35,577 nucleotides of DNA from Bacillota bacterium. Lineage in GTDB: Bacteria > Bacillota > Ch66 > Ch109. The notes under the pieces were generated by a model. The model did no database searches, was not told the DNA's origin, and saw nothing but the letters and a program-made list of their open reading frames with translations. Numbering within the stretch: position 1 is the stretch's first letter; every line of letters begins with the position of its first letter. The stretch is taken from the NCBI GenBank assembly GCA_013178275.1, contig JABLWZ010000038.1, forward strand, positions 1 to 35,577, read 5' to 3'. The position numbers were made by a program, and so were the translations under genes. Below are positions 1 to 6,616 of the stretch, piece by piece.

Positions 1-183
1 GGCCTTATTACCCCATCTACCCGAAGCATGAGCAGTTGGCAGTACAGCAGAGGGAGTATGGAGCGACAGGACACCGCAGGGTGAGGCCCAGCCCTAACCA
101 AGATTGAATGCGTCCTTGACCGTCGCCACGTAAGTCCTAATCTTTTTCGTTATTGTGGTGCCGGCGCGACGATTTGTCGACAG
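1..183 (+). repeat. Long inverted repeat, copy 1 (cut by window start)
   Basis: This stretch is the reverse complement of 26705-26895. Two blocks are almost identical between the copies: the ~34 bp at 1-34 and the ~60 bp at about 100-160, where I see one substitution and one indel. The middle is clearly diverged. The match runs into the window edge, so the unit is longer than shown. Read on the plus strand, it ends about six bases before an intrinsic terminator, and copy 2 has the same arrangement, so this is probably the 3' end of a transcribed unit. Frame 3 is open from position 3 to a stop at 105-107 and reads PYYPIYPKHEQLAVQQREYG onward. In copy 2 the same frame stops earlier, so coding is doubtful. 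I do not recognise the family. Confidence 0.8.
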
Positions 184-189
184 TCTGTG

Positions 190-218
190 CGGCCCTTCGG
201 GGCCGTTGCTTCTTTTTT
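190..218 (+). terminator. Intrinsic terminator behind repeat copy 1
   Basis: A six-base-pair stem CGGCCC/GGGCCG with a TTCG tetraloop (190-205) is followed by TTGCTTCTTTTTT. It ends transcription coming from the repeat unit on the plus strand. Confidence 0.85.
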
Positions 219-269
219 GAGGCAGTCTATTTACTTACTGGGTTTCATCCCGCTTCTTAATACTGCTAC

Positions 270-335
270 TTGACATCCGGTCATCGATCAGCTATTATAT
301 CGTAAAGCGATATAACGCGGACCGATATAGTATCG
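270..335 (+). promoter_or_regulatory. padR promoter with overlapping operators
   Basis: TTGACA at 270-275 and TATTAT at 293-298 are separated by exactly 17 bp. A perfect inverted repeat TTATATCG-N5-CGATATAA (295-315) starts inside the -10 box. A second palindrome CGATA-TAG-TATCG (323-335) follows and runs up to the ribosome binding site. Operators placed this way should block transcription, so the downstream PadR protein most likely represses itself. The promoter and repeats are seen; autoregulation is inferred. Confidence 0.8.
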
Positions 336-349
336 AGGGGGTAAATTGC

Positions 350-661
350 GTGGATATCAAGGAACTGGGATTCTATTACGAGCCTTCGCTGCTGATCTTG
401 ATCAGCCTGGCTGACGGGGAAAAACACGGTTATGCCATGATGGAGGATATCCGGTCCTCGTTCGAGATAAACATGGGGCCCGGGACCCTGTATGGGGCGC
501 TGGCCCGGTTGGAGAAGGCCGGCATGATAGAGCCCCTCCCGGCCGAAGACCGACGCCGTCCCTACCGGCTGACCCCGGACGGCTGGCGGGTCTTGCGGCG
601 GCAGCTCCAGAGCGCCAGCAAGGTTATCCAAATCGGACAGCAAAGGGCGGTATTGACATGA
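350..661 (+). CDS. PadR-family transcriptional regulator
   Basis: This is a 103-residue winged-helix regulator. The core runs from about residue 10 to 85 and contains the PadR hallmarks: LISLADGEKHGYAMMEDI in helix 1, then GTLYGALARLEKAGMIE in the recognition helix and wing, then RRRPYRLTPDGWRVL. It lacks the long C-terminal dimerisation domain of large PadR proteins, so it belongs to the short subfamily. The start is GTG, preceded by GAGGGGG at 335-341. It overlaps the next gene by four bases (ATGA), so the two are translationally coupled. Two palindromes overlap its promoter, which suggests autorepression. Short PadR regulators usually sense small molecules or envelope stress and control the gene beside them. 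Confidence 0.9.
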   Translation: MDIKELGFYYEPSLLILISLADGEKHGYAMMEDIRSSFEINMGPGTLYGALARLEKAGMIEPLPAEDRRRPYRLTPDGWRVLRRQLQSASKVIQIGQQRAVLT

Positions 662-1167
662 TTTTAATCCATCTCCTGTTAAAGCTGTTTCCTGCCGGGT
701 GGCGGGACCGGTACGAGGAGGAGTTTCTCGCTGTACTGGAACAAAGCGGGATACATCCGATCGATTATGTTAATATCCTGGTGGCCGCCGTAGATGCGCG
801 CCTGCACCCCGAACTGCACGGAGAAACCAAAGCCCCGGATGAAACCCGTCAGGCGAACCGAGGAAAAACGCCGAAGAGTGCCAGCGTCTACGGCCCAGGC
901 TTTCAGGCAGTAGGGATCAGCTCAGCTATCGCCTTGCGGCAGCTTAAGGTTGGGGACCGGCTAAAAAAGGTAAACTGCATCATCTGCAAGAACGACTTTT
1001 CCATCCCTCCCTGGGATTACCGCTACCGGGAGCTGAAGTTTGACCGAAACAAACCCTGCGTATGCGACAACTGCAGTTTCTCGCTGCGGAAGGAAGCCAT
1101 GATTATCAGCGGTATCGGCCCCGAAGACCTGGAGCGTTTGGACCGGATGGATAAATTTATCCGTTAA
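658..1167 (+). CDS. PadR-linked protein with C-terminal Cys-pair domain
   Basis: This 169-residue protein starts within the padR stop codon. The N-terminal ~55 residues (LLLKLFPAGWRDRYEEEFLA, then a helix ending in DARLHPEL) resemble the short helical domain often encoded directly after small PadR regulators, where it may bind the regulator or act as a signalling domain. A low-complexity linker follows (about 55-100). The C-terminal region has two Cys pairs, CIIC and CDNC, about 40 residues apart, which looks like a zinc ribbon. No membrane segment is evident. I do not recognise a complete family, so the function is unknown. Partnership with the PadR protein is inferred from coupling. Confidence 0.8.
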   Translation: MILIHLLLKLFPAGWRDRYEEEFLAVLEQSGIHPIDYVNILVAAVDARLHPELHGETKAPDETRQANRGKTPKSASVYGPGFQAVGISSAIALRQLKVGDRLKKVNCIICKNDFSIPPWDYRYRELKFDRNKPCVCDNCSFSLRKEAMIISGIGPEDLERLDRMDKFIR

Positions 1168-1223
1168 CCCCGGCCGGCCGATAAGAAGTTATTCCACTAT
1201 ATAAATGAAAGGAGAAAACCTTA

Positions 1224-2279
1224 ATGAAGAAAGCTGAAGGGTTTAAGCTCATCGAGTGCCGGGGTACTCCTTATGAAATCGGCCGGCAGTGGGGCGAGGG
1301 TTGTAAAGAGAGTATCCTGAAAGTTTCAGAAAACGTTTGTAATAGCCTGGCGTCTTTTTACCAGGCCTCAAAGGAAGAGATCGTCTCCCAGGCTATGAAG
1401 TTTCTTCCCGCGGTTCAGGGGTTTGATCCTTATCTGATCGAAATAATGCGGGGGCAGGCCGACGCTGCCGGGCTGAGTTTTGAAGAAATATTTACTCAAA
1501 AGTGCTTGAATGAGCTTACTTTCTATTACAATAACATTTCAGGACTGTGCACCTCATTTGCGGCAACCGGAAAGGCAACGCAGGACGGGAAAACCATCCT
1601 GGGGCAGAACATAGATTTTCTTCCCGGGGCACCGATAAATTTATTAAAAATCCACCATTCCGATGGCCCCGTACAATTCATTTTAAGCTTTTCAAACTCC
1701 AGCGAATTCACGCTTTCATCCGCCGGAATCGGCATGTGCGCAAACGCTACTATAGGTCAGGACTATTCATTAAATACCCCGGTGGCATGTTACCTTCCCA
1801 AAGTGATGAGAGAGAAAAATATCCGCGATGCCATGGATATTCTTAAACAAGTTGCCCGTGGTCTTGGCTACTATCATTTAGCCGATTTAAACGGGCATAT
1901 GTACGGTATCGAGAGTATTCATAACGATTTTGAACTTCTGTACCCGGAAAGGGATATGCTGTTGCACTCAAATCATTACCTTACAGAACGTTTCAAGGGA
2001 GTGGACACCGCACCACAATTACAGCCCGACAGCTACCATCGCTTAGATAGAGTTCGCAGTTTAATGAACCAGCATTACGGTCACATAAATATTGAAATCG
2101 TTATGAAAATCCTGGCCGATCACGACCACCACCCCGATTCCATATGCCGCCATATCGATCCGGCTGCCCAAATACCATCGACAACACTCGCATCATTTAT
2201 TATGGCACCTGGGGAAGGGGCCATATATATAGCCGCCGGCCATCCCTGCGAATATGAATACATACGGTATGAGTTTTAG
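1224..2279 (+). CDS. C45-family autoproteolytic acyltransferase/hydrolase
   Basis: This 351-residue protein resembles the acyl-CoA:6-aminopenicillanic acid acyltransferase (AAT, peptidase C45) family of N-terminal nucleophile hydrolases. The N-terminal part has the family's ECRGTPYEIGRQWGE motif. Cys109, in NISGLCTSFAATG, is the expected nucleophile; these enzymes cleave themselves just before it. QDGKTILGQNIDF and GIGMCANATIG are further family motifs. The substrate is not predictable; members act on amides such as N-acyl amino acids or bile-salt-like compounds. The start ATG has AAAGGAG 10 bases upstream. The gene is visibly richer in A/T, with different codon use from its flanks, which suggests acquisition by transfer. 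No signal peptide is seen. Confidence 0.85.
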   Translation: MKKAEGFKLIECRGTPYEIGRQWGEGCKESILKVSENVCNSLASFYQASKEEIVSQAMKFLPAVQGFDPYLIEIMRGQADAAGLSFEEIFTQKCLNELTFYYNNISGLCTSFAATGKATQDGKTILGQNIDFLPGAPINLLKIHHSDGPVQFILSFSNSSEFTLSSAGIGMCANATIGQDYSLNTPVACYLPKVMREKNIRDAMDILKQVARGLGYYHLADLNGHMYGIESIHNDFELLYPERDMLLHSNHYLTERFKGVDTAPQLQPDSYHRLDRVRSLMNQHYGHINIEIVMKILADHDHHPDSICRHIDPAAQIPSTTLASFIMAPGEGAIYIAAGHPCEYEYIRYEF

Positions 2280-2612
2280 AGGACCGCATCAAACCATTTG
2301 ATACTCCTAGCGCACATAAAGCGTGTCAAGTCTCGCGGCCCGACTTTCCCGGTAATGTAAAAAGGACTGTTCAAACTTGGCAGGAATAGAGGGTACTTTT
2401 AGCTTATAATGGTACCAGGTAAAGCTGTTCATTCTTGGGCAGCTGTTTTATTTTCGGGAGGCAGATCTATGGAAACTGATCTTTTATGACCGGAGGCCGG
2501 GGTCCGGGGGCCCGGTTTATGCAGTCCGCGTTAAATGCCAAAAACGCGTATTATTACGGATCCAATCTTACCTTTTAAAAGGCGGCAAACTGGAAGAGGC
2601 TGTTTAGCACTA

Positions 2613-2643
2613 AGGGCGGCGCTTTCGCAAAGCCCGGTTTTTT
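2613..2643 (+). terminator. Probable intrinsic terminator
   Basis: GGCGCTTT-CGC-AAAGCCC forms a stem with one bulged C and is followed by GGTTTTTTA. It insulates the antitoxin gene from upstream transcription. Confidence 0.6.
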
Positions 2644-2772
2644 ATGAAACCGCGTTTTGTGTCTAAAGTGTCTAATTAAATCACCAATATTATATCCAGA
2701 CAGATATAGGGAAAAATTTAGTCCAGAAATGTTTTAAGACCAAAATCCCTATTTTCATTCTGCAGCACAATA

Positions 2773-2804
2773 TAATACAATGTATTAAGACACTGTTGTA
2801 ATAC
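2773..2804 (+). promoter_or_regulatory. Triple half-site operator upstream of orphan antitoxin
   Basis: TAATAC-AAT-GTATTA (2773-2787) is a perfect palindrome. A third half-site TAATAC lies at 2799-2804 and forms a second inverted pair with GTATTA. A TATAAT box at 2771-2776 overlaps the first arm. Ribbon-helix-helix antitoxins bind repeated short palindromes like this at their own promoters, so autoregulation is likely. Confidence 0.6.
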
Positions 2805-2833
2805 GTGAAATAACTTAAAAGGGGGGAGTGCAG

Positions 2834-3106
2834 TTGCGGGGGCAGGGAGAGGATGATAAGCTCAAGGTTCCGCAGTTGAACGACTTCGGTGACACCGCCA
2901 ATTTCCTCGACAACCTGGAGGCCCGGGGCATTGACTGGATGAATGATGCCAGGGCGAGGTTTGAGCGGATGGACATGGTGAATATCTCGGTGCGCATCCC
3001 CCGGGAGGACCTGTTCAAGATAAAGGAAAACGCCCAGGAACTGGGCATAGGGTACACGGCCCTGATAAGGATGATCATCCATCAGTACGCCTCAGGCCGG
3101 CGCTGA
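2834..3106 (+). CDS. CopG/BrnA-like ribbon-helix-helix antitoxin, orphan
   Basis: This small protein of about 90 residues has a C-terminal segment VNISVRIPREDLFKIKENAQ followed by ELGIGYTALIRMIIHQY. That is the ribbon-helix-helix fold of CopG-type/BrnA antitoxins, which bind DNA as dimers and neutralise a partner toxin. The N-terminal half (NDFGDTANFLDNLEARGIDWMNDARARFER) would be the toxin-binding arm. I prefer the TTG start at 2834 because it is well spaced from AGGGGGGAG; GTG at 2828 lies inside that sequence. No toxin gene is next to it: the upstream 500 bp has no BrnT-like frame and the downstream gene is convergent. It may be an orphan left after toxin loss, or it may act as a plain regulator. 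Confidence 0.8.
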   Translation: MRGQGEDDKLKVPQLNDFGDTANFLDNLEARGIDWMNDARARFERMDMVNISVRIPREDLFKIKENAQELGIGYTALIRMIIHQYASGRR

Positions 3107-3132
3107 TAGGGCTGCTTCTGGTTTTGTAGCTC

Positions 3133-3576
3133 TCAGTACCTCGCTACCCGGCTTTGTTCCTGGTAGAACTCCACCACCCCGATCTCCTTCATCCGCTGGT
3201 TGAAGGAGAGCCACCGCTCCCGGATGACGGGGTTTATTTCCCTGGAACAGGGGAATTCCCCGCACTGGAAGCAGAAGTCCACCCCCTTTTCCCGGGTGCA
3301 CCGGCAGGCGGTGCAATCGAAGGGGCAGAGCACGTTGTCCCCCCGGCACCCGCTGCAGGCGGCCCGGGAGAATGTCGCCAGCACCTCCTCGAACTGGGGG
3401 TAGCCGGCGAATGCCGGTTTTTGGCCCGCTTTCACCCGGGCCACCCGCAGGTAGCCTTGCAGCAGTTCGGCCAGCCGGGCGCTCAGTTCCTTGATCTCCC
3501 CGCCGGCGTAGTCGGCGCAGCGGGAACAGTCCAGCCCGCACGGGGCAAGCCGTCTTACCGCTTCCTGGTAATCCAT
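3133..3576 (-). CDS. DUF3795 cysteine-rich protein
   Basis: This 147-residue protein has the DUF3795 pattern. APCGLDCSRCADY lies near the N-terminus, CSGCRG in the middle, and CTACRCTREKGVDFCFQCGE followed by FPC in the second half. The many Cys pairs suggest zinc or Fe-S binding, but the function of the family is not known. I use ATG at 3576, which has AAGGAGG seven bases upstream, instead of the in-frame TTG two codons earlier. The gene overlaps the end of the anti-sigma gene, so it is the third member of the sigma-factor operon. It may be part of what the sigma factor senses or controls; this is inference. Confidence 0.85.
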   Translation of the reverse strand: MDYQEAVRRLAPCGLDCSRCADYAGGEIKELSARLAELLQGYLRVARVKAGQKPAFAGYPQFEEVLATFSRAACSGCRGDNVLCPFDCTACRCTREKGVDFCFQCGEFPCSREINPVIRERWLSFNQRMKEIGVVEFYQEQSRVARY

Positions 3577-3773
3577 TCCCAACCCTCCTTATGGTCGTCT
3601 GGCCCCCGCCCCGCTGCGGCCTTGATTACCCGCACCGTCTTGGCCAGTGTGTCCAGTTCGCGGCTGCAGGCGGGACAGCTTTGGATATGTTTCTCCACCC
3701 GTTTATGGTCCAGGTCGTCAAGCTCCTGATCCAGGTAGAGACTCAACCGCGATGAGATTTCCCGGCAGTTCAT
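3555..3773 (-). CDS. Zinc-finger anti-sigma factor (zf-HC2)
   Basis: This 72-residue protein carries the N-terminal zinc-binding anti-sigma domain: MNCREISSRLSLYLDQEL, then KRVEKHIQSCPACSREL with the HxxxCxxC ligand set. It would hold the ECF sigma factor encoded just upstream inactive. Its start overlaps the sigma stop codon by four bases (ATGA), the usual coupling for such pairs. There is no transmembrane segment after the zinc domain, so it is a soluble anti-sigma of the ZAS/RsrA type. That type tends to respond to thiol or metal stress through the zinc site. Confidence 0.9.
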   Translation of the reverse strand: MNCREISSRLSLYLDQELDDLDHKRVEKHIQSCPACSRELDTLAKTVRVIKAAAGRGPDDHKEGWEWITRKR

Positions 3774-4372
3774 ACCTCTTTCACTCCCTCGCAGAAGCAG
3801 GCGTAGTCTTCCACCAGGCCGGCGCAGCCCGACCTGAGGAGATGGTCCCTGAAAGCCAGCCGCGCCCGGTGCAGGCGCGATTTTACCGCGCTGACCGAGA
3901 TATTCAGCACCTCGGCTATCTCCTCGTAGCTCAGCTGTTCTATCTCCCTCAGCACCAGTATGGTCCGGTGGTCACGGGACACGTGCTGCTGAAGAGTGTG
4001 GTTGATGCACCACACCAGTTCCCGTTTGATTACCACCCGCTCGGGGCTGCCCGACCAGTCCGGGACCGGCGTGACCCCCAGGCTTATCGATTCGTGTTTT
4101 GTCCTCCGGCGCCGCCGGGCCAGGTAGGTGTTGACGGTGATGCGGCAGAGCCAGGTGCGCAGGCCCGCCTCCTGCCGGAAGCCATCCAGGTTTTCGAAGG
4201 CCTTCAGGAAGGTCTCCTGGACCAGGTCCTCCGCCTCCCCCCGACTGCCGCAGAGGTGATAGGCCAGCCTATAGATGTATCGCTGTTGAGTCCGGACCAT
4301 CTCCTCCCAGGAACACCGCGCCTGGCAGCCACCGGGTTGATTCGGGTCCGGTTCCACACCGTGCTTTTTCAT
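3770..4372 (-). CDS. ECF (RpoE-like) RNA polymerase sigma factor
   Basis: This 200-residue sigma-70 family factor has only regions 2 and 4. Region 2 spans about residues 30-95 (YIYRLAYHLCGSRGEAEDLV, QETFLKAFENLDGFR, then LRTWLCRITVNTYLARRRRR). Region 4 spans about 135-185, with the helix-turn-helix LSYEEIAEVLNISVSAVKSR. Both ends carry extra cysteines (CQARC near the N-terminus, CAGLVEDYACFC near the C-terminus), which is unusual and could allow metal or redox sensing. It heads the operon sigma, anti-sigma, DUF3795. The promoter carries an AAC-containing -35 region, as expected for self-activation by an ECF factor. Confidence 0.92.
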   Translation of the reverse strand: MKKHGVEPDPNQPGGCQARCSWEEMVRTQQRYIYRLAYHLCGSRGEAEDLVQETFLKAFENLDGFRQEAGLRTWLCRITVNTYLARRRRRTKHESISLGVTPVPDWSGSPERVVIKRELVWCINHTLQQHVSRDHRTILVLREIEQLSYEEIAEVLNISVSAVKSRLHRARLAFRDHLLRSGCAGLVEDYACFCEGVKEV

Positions 4373-4404
4373 TCCTGAGCATCTCCGTTCCAGCTGTTCC
4401 TGTC

Positions 4405-4440
4405 ACTATTATAGAGTCGGGAACGGAGAAAAAGTTGCGC
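4405..4440 (-). promoter_or_regulatory. Promoter of the ECF sigma operon
   Basis: On the minus strand, GCGCAACTTTTT (AACTTT at 4436-4431) is followed after 17 bp by TATAAT at 4413-4408, with CGACTC just before it. The AAC core and CGACTC fit an ECF-type autoregulated promoter. TATAAT would also allow basal SigA transcription. Confidence 0.55.
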
Positions 4441-4511
4441 TGAATTACATCATCGATCAAGTTTTTTAAACTATAATAAACATGACACCATAAGTCGAAA
4501 GAGGGATGCTC

Positions 4512-5567
4512 TTGAGAACCACCCCGGTCGTACAAGCCATCGCGGCGGCGGTGCTCTTCGGTTCCAGCGCCCCGTTCGCCAAACTGCTGCTGGGCCAGGT
4601 CGAGCCGATACCCCTGGCTTCCCTGCTCTACCTGGGCAGCGGCCTGGGGCTGCTGCTTTACCGCAGCCTCTGGAAGGCGGACCCGTCTTCCGGCGGGGAG
4701 GCCCGGCTGACCGGGGGCGATCTGCCGTGGCTGATCGGGGCGGTGCTGGCGGGCGGGGTCGCCGCTCCCATCGTCCTGCTGTTCGGGCTGCGTTCCACCC
4801 CCGCCGCGACCGCCTCGCTGCTGCTGAACTTCGAGGGGGCGGCCACCACCGTGATAGCCGCCCTGGTGTTCCGGGAGGCTGTCGGGAGGCAGGTGTGGTG
4901 GGCCGTCGTCCTCATCACCTCCGCCAGCATCCTGCTTTCCCTGAATCCCGGCGGGGAGTGGGGGATCTCGCTCGGCGCGGCCGGGGTGGCCGGGGCGTGC
5001 GCCCTCTGGGGCCTGGACAACAACCTTACCCGCAGCATCTCCGCCAAGGACCCCCTGCAGATCGTAACCATAAAGGGGATCGGGGCGGGGAGTGTTTCCC
5101 TGCTGCTGGCCCTCGCCCTCCGCATCTCGTTCCCGGGAGCCGCCGCGGCGCTGGGGGCGATGGTGCTGGGGTGCTTCTCCTACGGACTCAGCATCGTGCT
5201 CTTCATCCTGGCCATGCGCGGCCTGGGGGCGGCCCGGACCAGCGCCTTCTTCGGCACCGCGCCCTTCGTGGGCAGCCTGCTTTCGATCATCCTGTTTCGC
5301 GAATCCCCGGGGGTACTCTTCATCACCTCGCTGCCGGTCATGGCCCTGGGAACGGTGCTGCTGCTGATCGAGCGGCACGAGCACCCGCACCTCCACAAAT
5401 CCCTGCAGCACGAACACCGCCACCGGCACGACGAGCACCACGACCACCACTACGCGGGGGAGGTTGCCCTCGCAGACGGCTTCCACTCCCACGTCCACAC
5501 CCACGATATGTACGAACACTCGCACTCCCATACCCCGGACCTTCACCACCGCCACGACCACGGCTAG
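4512..5567 (+). CDS. EamA/DMT-family transporter with His-rich C-terminal tail
   Basis: This is a ten-TM drug/metabolite transporter of about 351 residues with two EamA repeats (about residues 8-138 and 150-288). Typical motifs are AAAVLFGSSAPFAKLLL, NFEGAATTVIAALVFRE and GAARTSAFFGTAPFVGSLLS. The last ~64 residues are cytosolic or extracytosolic and carry 23 histidines, mostly as HxH pairs. Such a tail points to binding of Ni, Co, Zn or Cu and suggests metal or metal-complex export. I prefer the TTG at 4512 over ATG at 4506, because the latter sits directly on the GAGGG Shine-Dalgarno sequence. It is divergent from the sigma-factor operon and shares its short intergenic region. Confidence 0.88.
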   Translation: MRTTPVVQAIAAAVLFGSSAPFAKLLLGQVEPIPLASLLYLGSGLGLLLYRSLWKADPSSGGEARLTGGDLPWLIGAVLAGGVAAPIVLLFGLRSTPAATASLLLNFEGAATTVIAALVFREAVGRQVWWAVVLITSASILLSLNPGGEWGISLGAAGVAGACALWGLDNNLTRSISAKDPLQIVTIKGIGAGSVSLLLALALRISFPGAAAALGAMVLGCFSYGLSIVLFILAMRGLGAARTSAFFGTAPFVGSLLSIILFRESPGVLFITSLPVMALGTVLLLIERHEHPHLHKSLQHEHRHRHDEHHDHHYAGEVALADGFHSHVHTHDMYEHSHSHTPDLHHRHDHG

Positions 5568-5581
5568 CCGGGTCCTTGAGC

Positions 5582-5615
5582 ACACAAAAACGCGGCCTGT
5601 AAACAAGGCCGCGTT
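5582..5615 (-). terminator. Terminator of the receiver gene
   Basis: A ten-base-pair stem AACGCGGCCT/AGGCCGCGTT (5589-5615) reads into TTTTTGTGTG on the minus strand. Its plus-strand side has only a weak T run, so it mainly ends the minus-strand receiver gene and may help end the transporter gene. Confidence 0.8.
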
Positions 5616-5642
5616 ATTCCCCGGGTAATCGAGCTGCGGTTT

Positions 5643-6029
5643 TCAAGCCAGCGCCAGGCCCTCTCTATTGCCTTCGAGCAGGTTGGCTATCCTGATTATT
5701 ACCTCTTTTAGGTCGAACGGTTTTTCGATGTACTCGGTTATCAGGCCCTCGCTGAAGGCCTGGCGGATCGAGGCGGATTCGGTATAGGCGGACATCACGA
5801 TTATCGGTATCTTGTAGTCAAGGATGCTCAGGATCCTCAAGGTATTAAGGCCTCCGAGCCCGGGCATCTTCACGTCCAGCAGTACCAGCCTGGGTTTTTC
5901 CAGGAGTATCTGCTGCAGGGCCTCTTCCCCGCAGGTGGTGTTTACCACCTGGTACCCCATTTCCACCAGCATTTCGTTAAACAGCCTGCGGATTCCCTGA
6001 TTGTCGTCGACCACCAGAATATAACTCAT
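5643..6029 (-). CDS. Single-domain response regulator, Spo0F/CheY-like
   Basis: This 128-residue protein is a bare receiver domain. The acidic pair D8-D9 (VVDDN), phospho-acceptor D52 (LLDVKMPG), S79 (VMSAYTE) and K102 (YIEKPFD) are all present, so it should accept phosphate. It has no output domain and must pass phosphate on or act by protein contact. The segment VMSAYTESASIRQAF and the final EYIEKPFD resemble Spo0F more than CheY, and no chemotaxis genes are nearby. A role in the sporulation phosphorelay is inferred. Upstream there are a possible SigH promoter and a Spo0A-box-like site. Confidence 0.88.
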   Translation of the reverse strand: MSYILVVDDNQGIRRLFNEMLVEMGYQVVNTTCGEEALQQILLEKPRLVLLDVKMPGLGGLNTLRILSILDYKIPIIVMSAYTESASIRQAFSEGLITEYIEKPFDLKEVIIRIANLLEGNREGLALA

Positions 6030-6078
6030 TGCCGGCGCTCCCGATTACTGGAAAAATATCCCGAGGGATATAGAGATT

Positions 6079-6112
6079 ATTCTTACTAACCAGCCGAATC
6101 CCTGCTTCGAAA
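6079..6112 (-). promoter_or_regulatory. Possible SigH promoter with Spo0A-box-like site
   Basis: On the minus strand, TTTCGAA (6112-6106, one mismatch to TGTCGAA) is followed by GCAGGGATT (6105-6097) and, 14 bases later, GAAT (6082-6079). This approximates the SigH consensus RnAGGAwWW - GAAT with one -35 mismatch. The match is weak on its own but fits a Spo0F-like gene. Confidence 0.3.
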
Positions 6113-6328
6113 AATCTGTTTAAATCGGACTATATCGGGGAATTTGGGAGGCGGCATTCCCTGCCCCAAAGGGCTGGAGAAGGGTTTGACCGGTGCAGGA
6201 AAAGCCGTCGGCTTTATAGTATTTCATCTGACCGAGAAGAGGATTTATGGATATCTTTGGCGAAAATAAAATGAGTTTTAACCGTGGTATGATGTAGAAT
6301 AGTATTATGGAAGGGGGTGTCCGGATTA

Positions 6329-6616
6329 ATGAAGGTGCTGCCTGAGTCGAGGGAAAGCAAGCAGCGGGTTTCAGTTAAGATTTATGGGGAAGAATACCTG
6401 GTGAAAGGCTCCGCCAGCCGAGAATACATTACGATGCTGGCCAGCTACGTTGACCAGAGGATGCGACAGCTCGAAAACCGGAATCCCCGACTATCGCCCA
6501 GCAAGGTCGCGGTTCTGACCGCCCTGAACCTGGCGGACGAACTCATGAAGCTGCAGGAGGATTACGACAACCTGGTCAAACTCTTGGGAGACGAGAGGAC
6601 TCTGCCGATAAAATGA
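6329..6616 (+). CDS. zapA: Cell division protein ZapA
   Basis: This protein of about 95 residues is a Z-ring-associated protein that bundles FtsZ filaments at midcell. The N-terminal part QRVSVKIYGEEYLVKGSASR and ASYVDQRMRQLENRNPRLSP match the ZapA globular domain, followed by SKVAVLTALNLADELMKLQE as the start of the coiled coil. I prefer the ATG at 6329, which gives a natural N-terminus and lies downstream of AAGGGGG; GTG at 6317 overlaps that sequence. It overlaps polX by four bases. In Bacillus the order is zapA-cvpA-polX-mutS2; here cvpA is missing and mutS2 lies 13 kb away. Confidence 0.92.
   Translation: MKVLPESRESKQRVSVKIYGEEYLVKGSASREYITMLASYVDQRMRQLENRNPRLSPSKVAVLTALNLADELMKLQEDYDNLVKLLGDERTLPIK

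Larger units (their letters stand above)
2280..2827. other. Intergenic region with promoter-like box, mini-ORF and hairpins
   Basis: No convincing gene lies here. A TATAAT at 2405-2410 lacks a well-spaced -35. After GGGAGG (2456-2461) there is a seven-codon frame at 2469-2489 (METDLL then stop). A GC-rich hairpin CCGGG/CCCGG follows at 2497-2515. This could be the remains of an attenuator, but nothing downstream supports that. The part from about 2645 to 2815 is A/T-rich and leads into the antitoxin gene's operator. Confidence 0.4.

Noticed and set aside
2469..2489. Six-residue frame METDLL with a ribosome binding site as an attenuation leader peptide
   Set aside because: No repeated regulatory codons and no biosynthetic gene downstream; recorded only as part of the intergenic description.
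4269..5606. 445-residue minus-strand frame opposite the EamA gene
   Set aside because: Its composition is an antisense shadow of a GC-rich gene (Gly/Arg/Pro/Gln/His-rich), and the EamA and sigma-factor frames explain the DNA fully.
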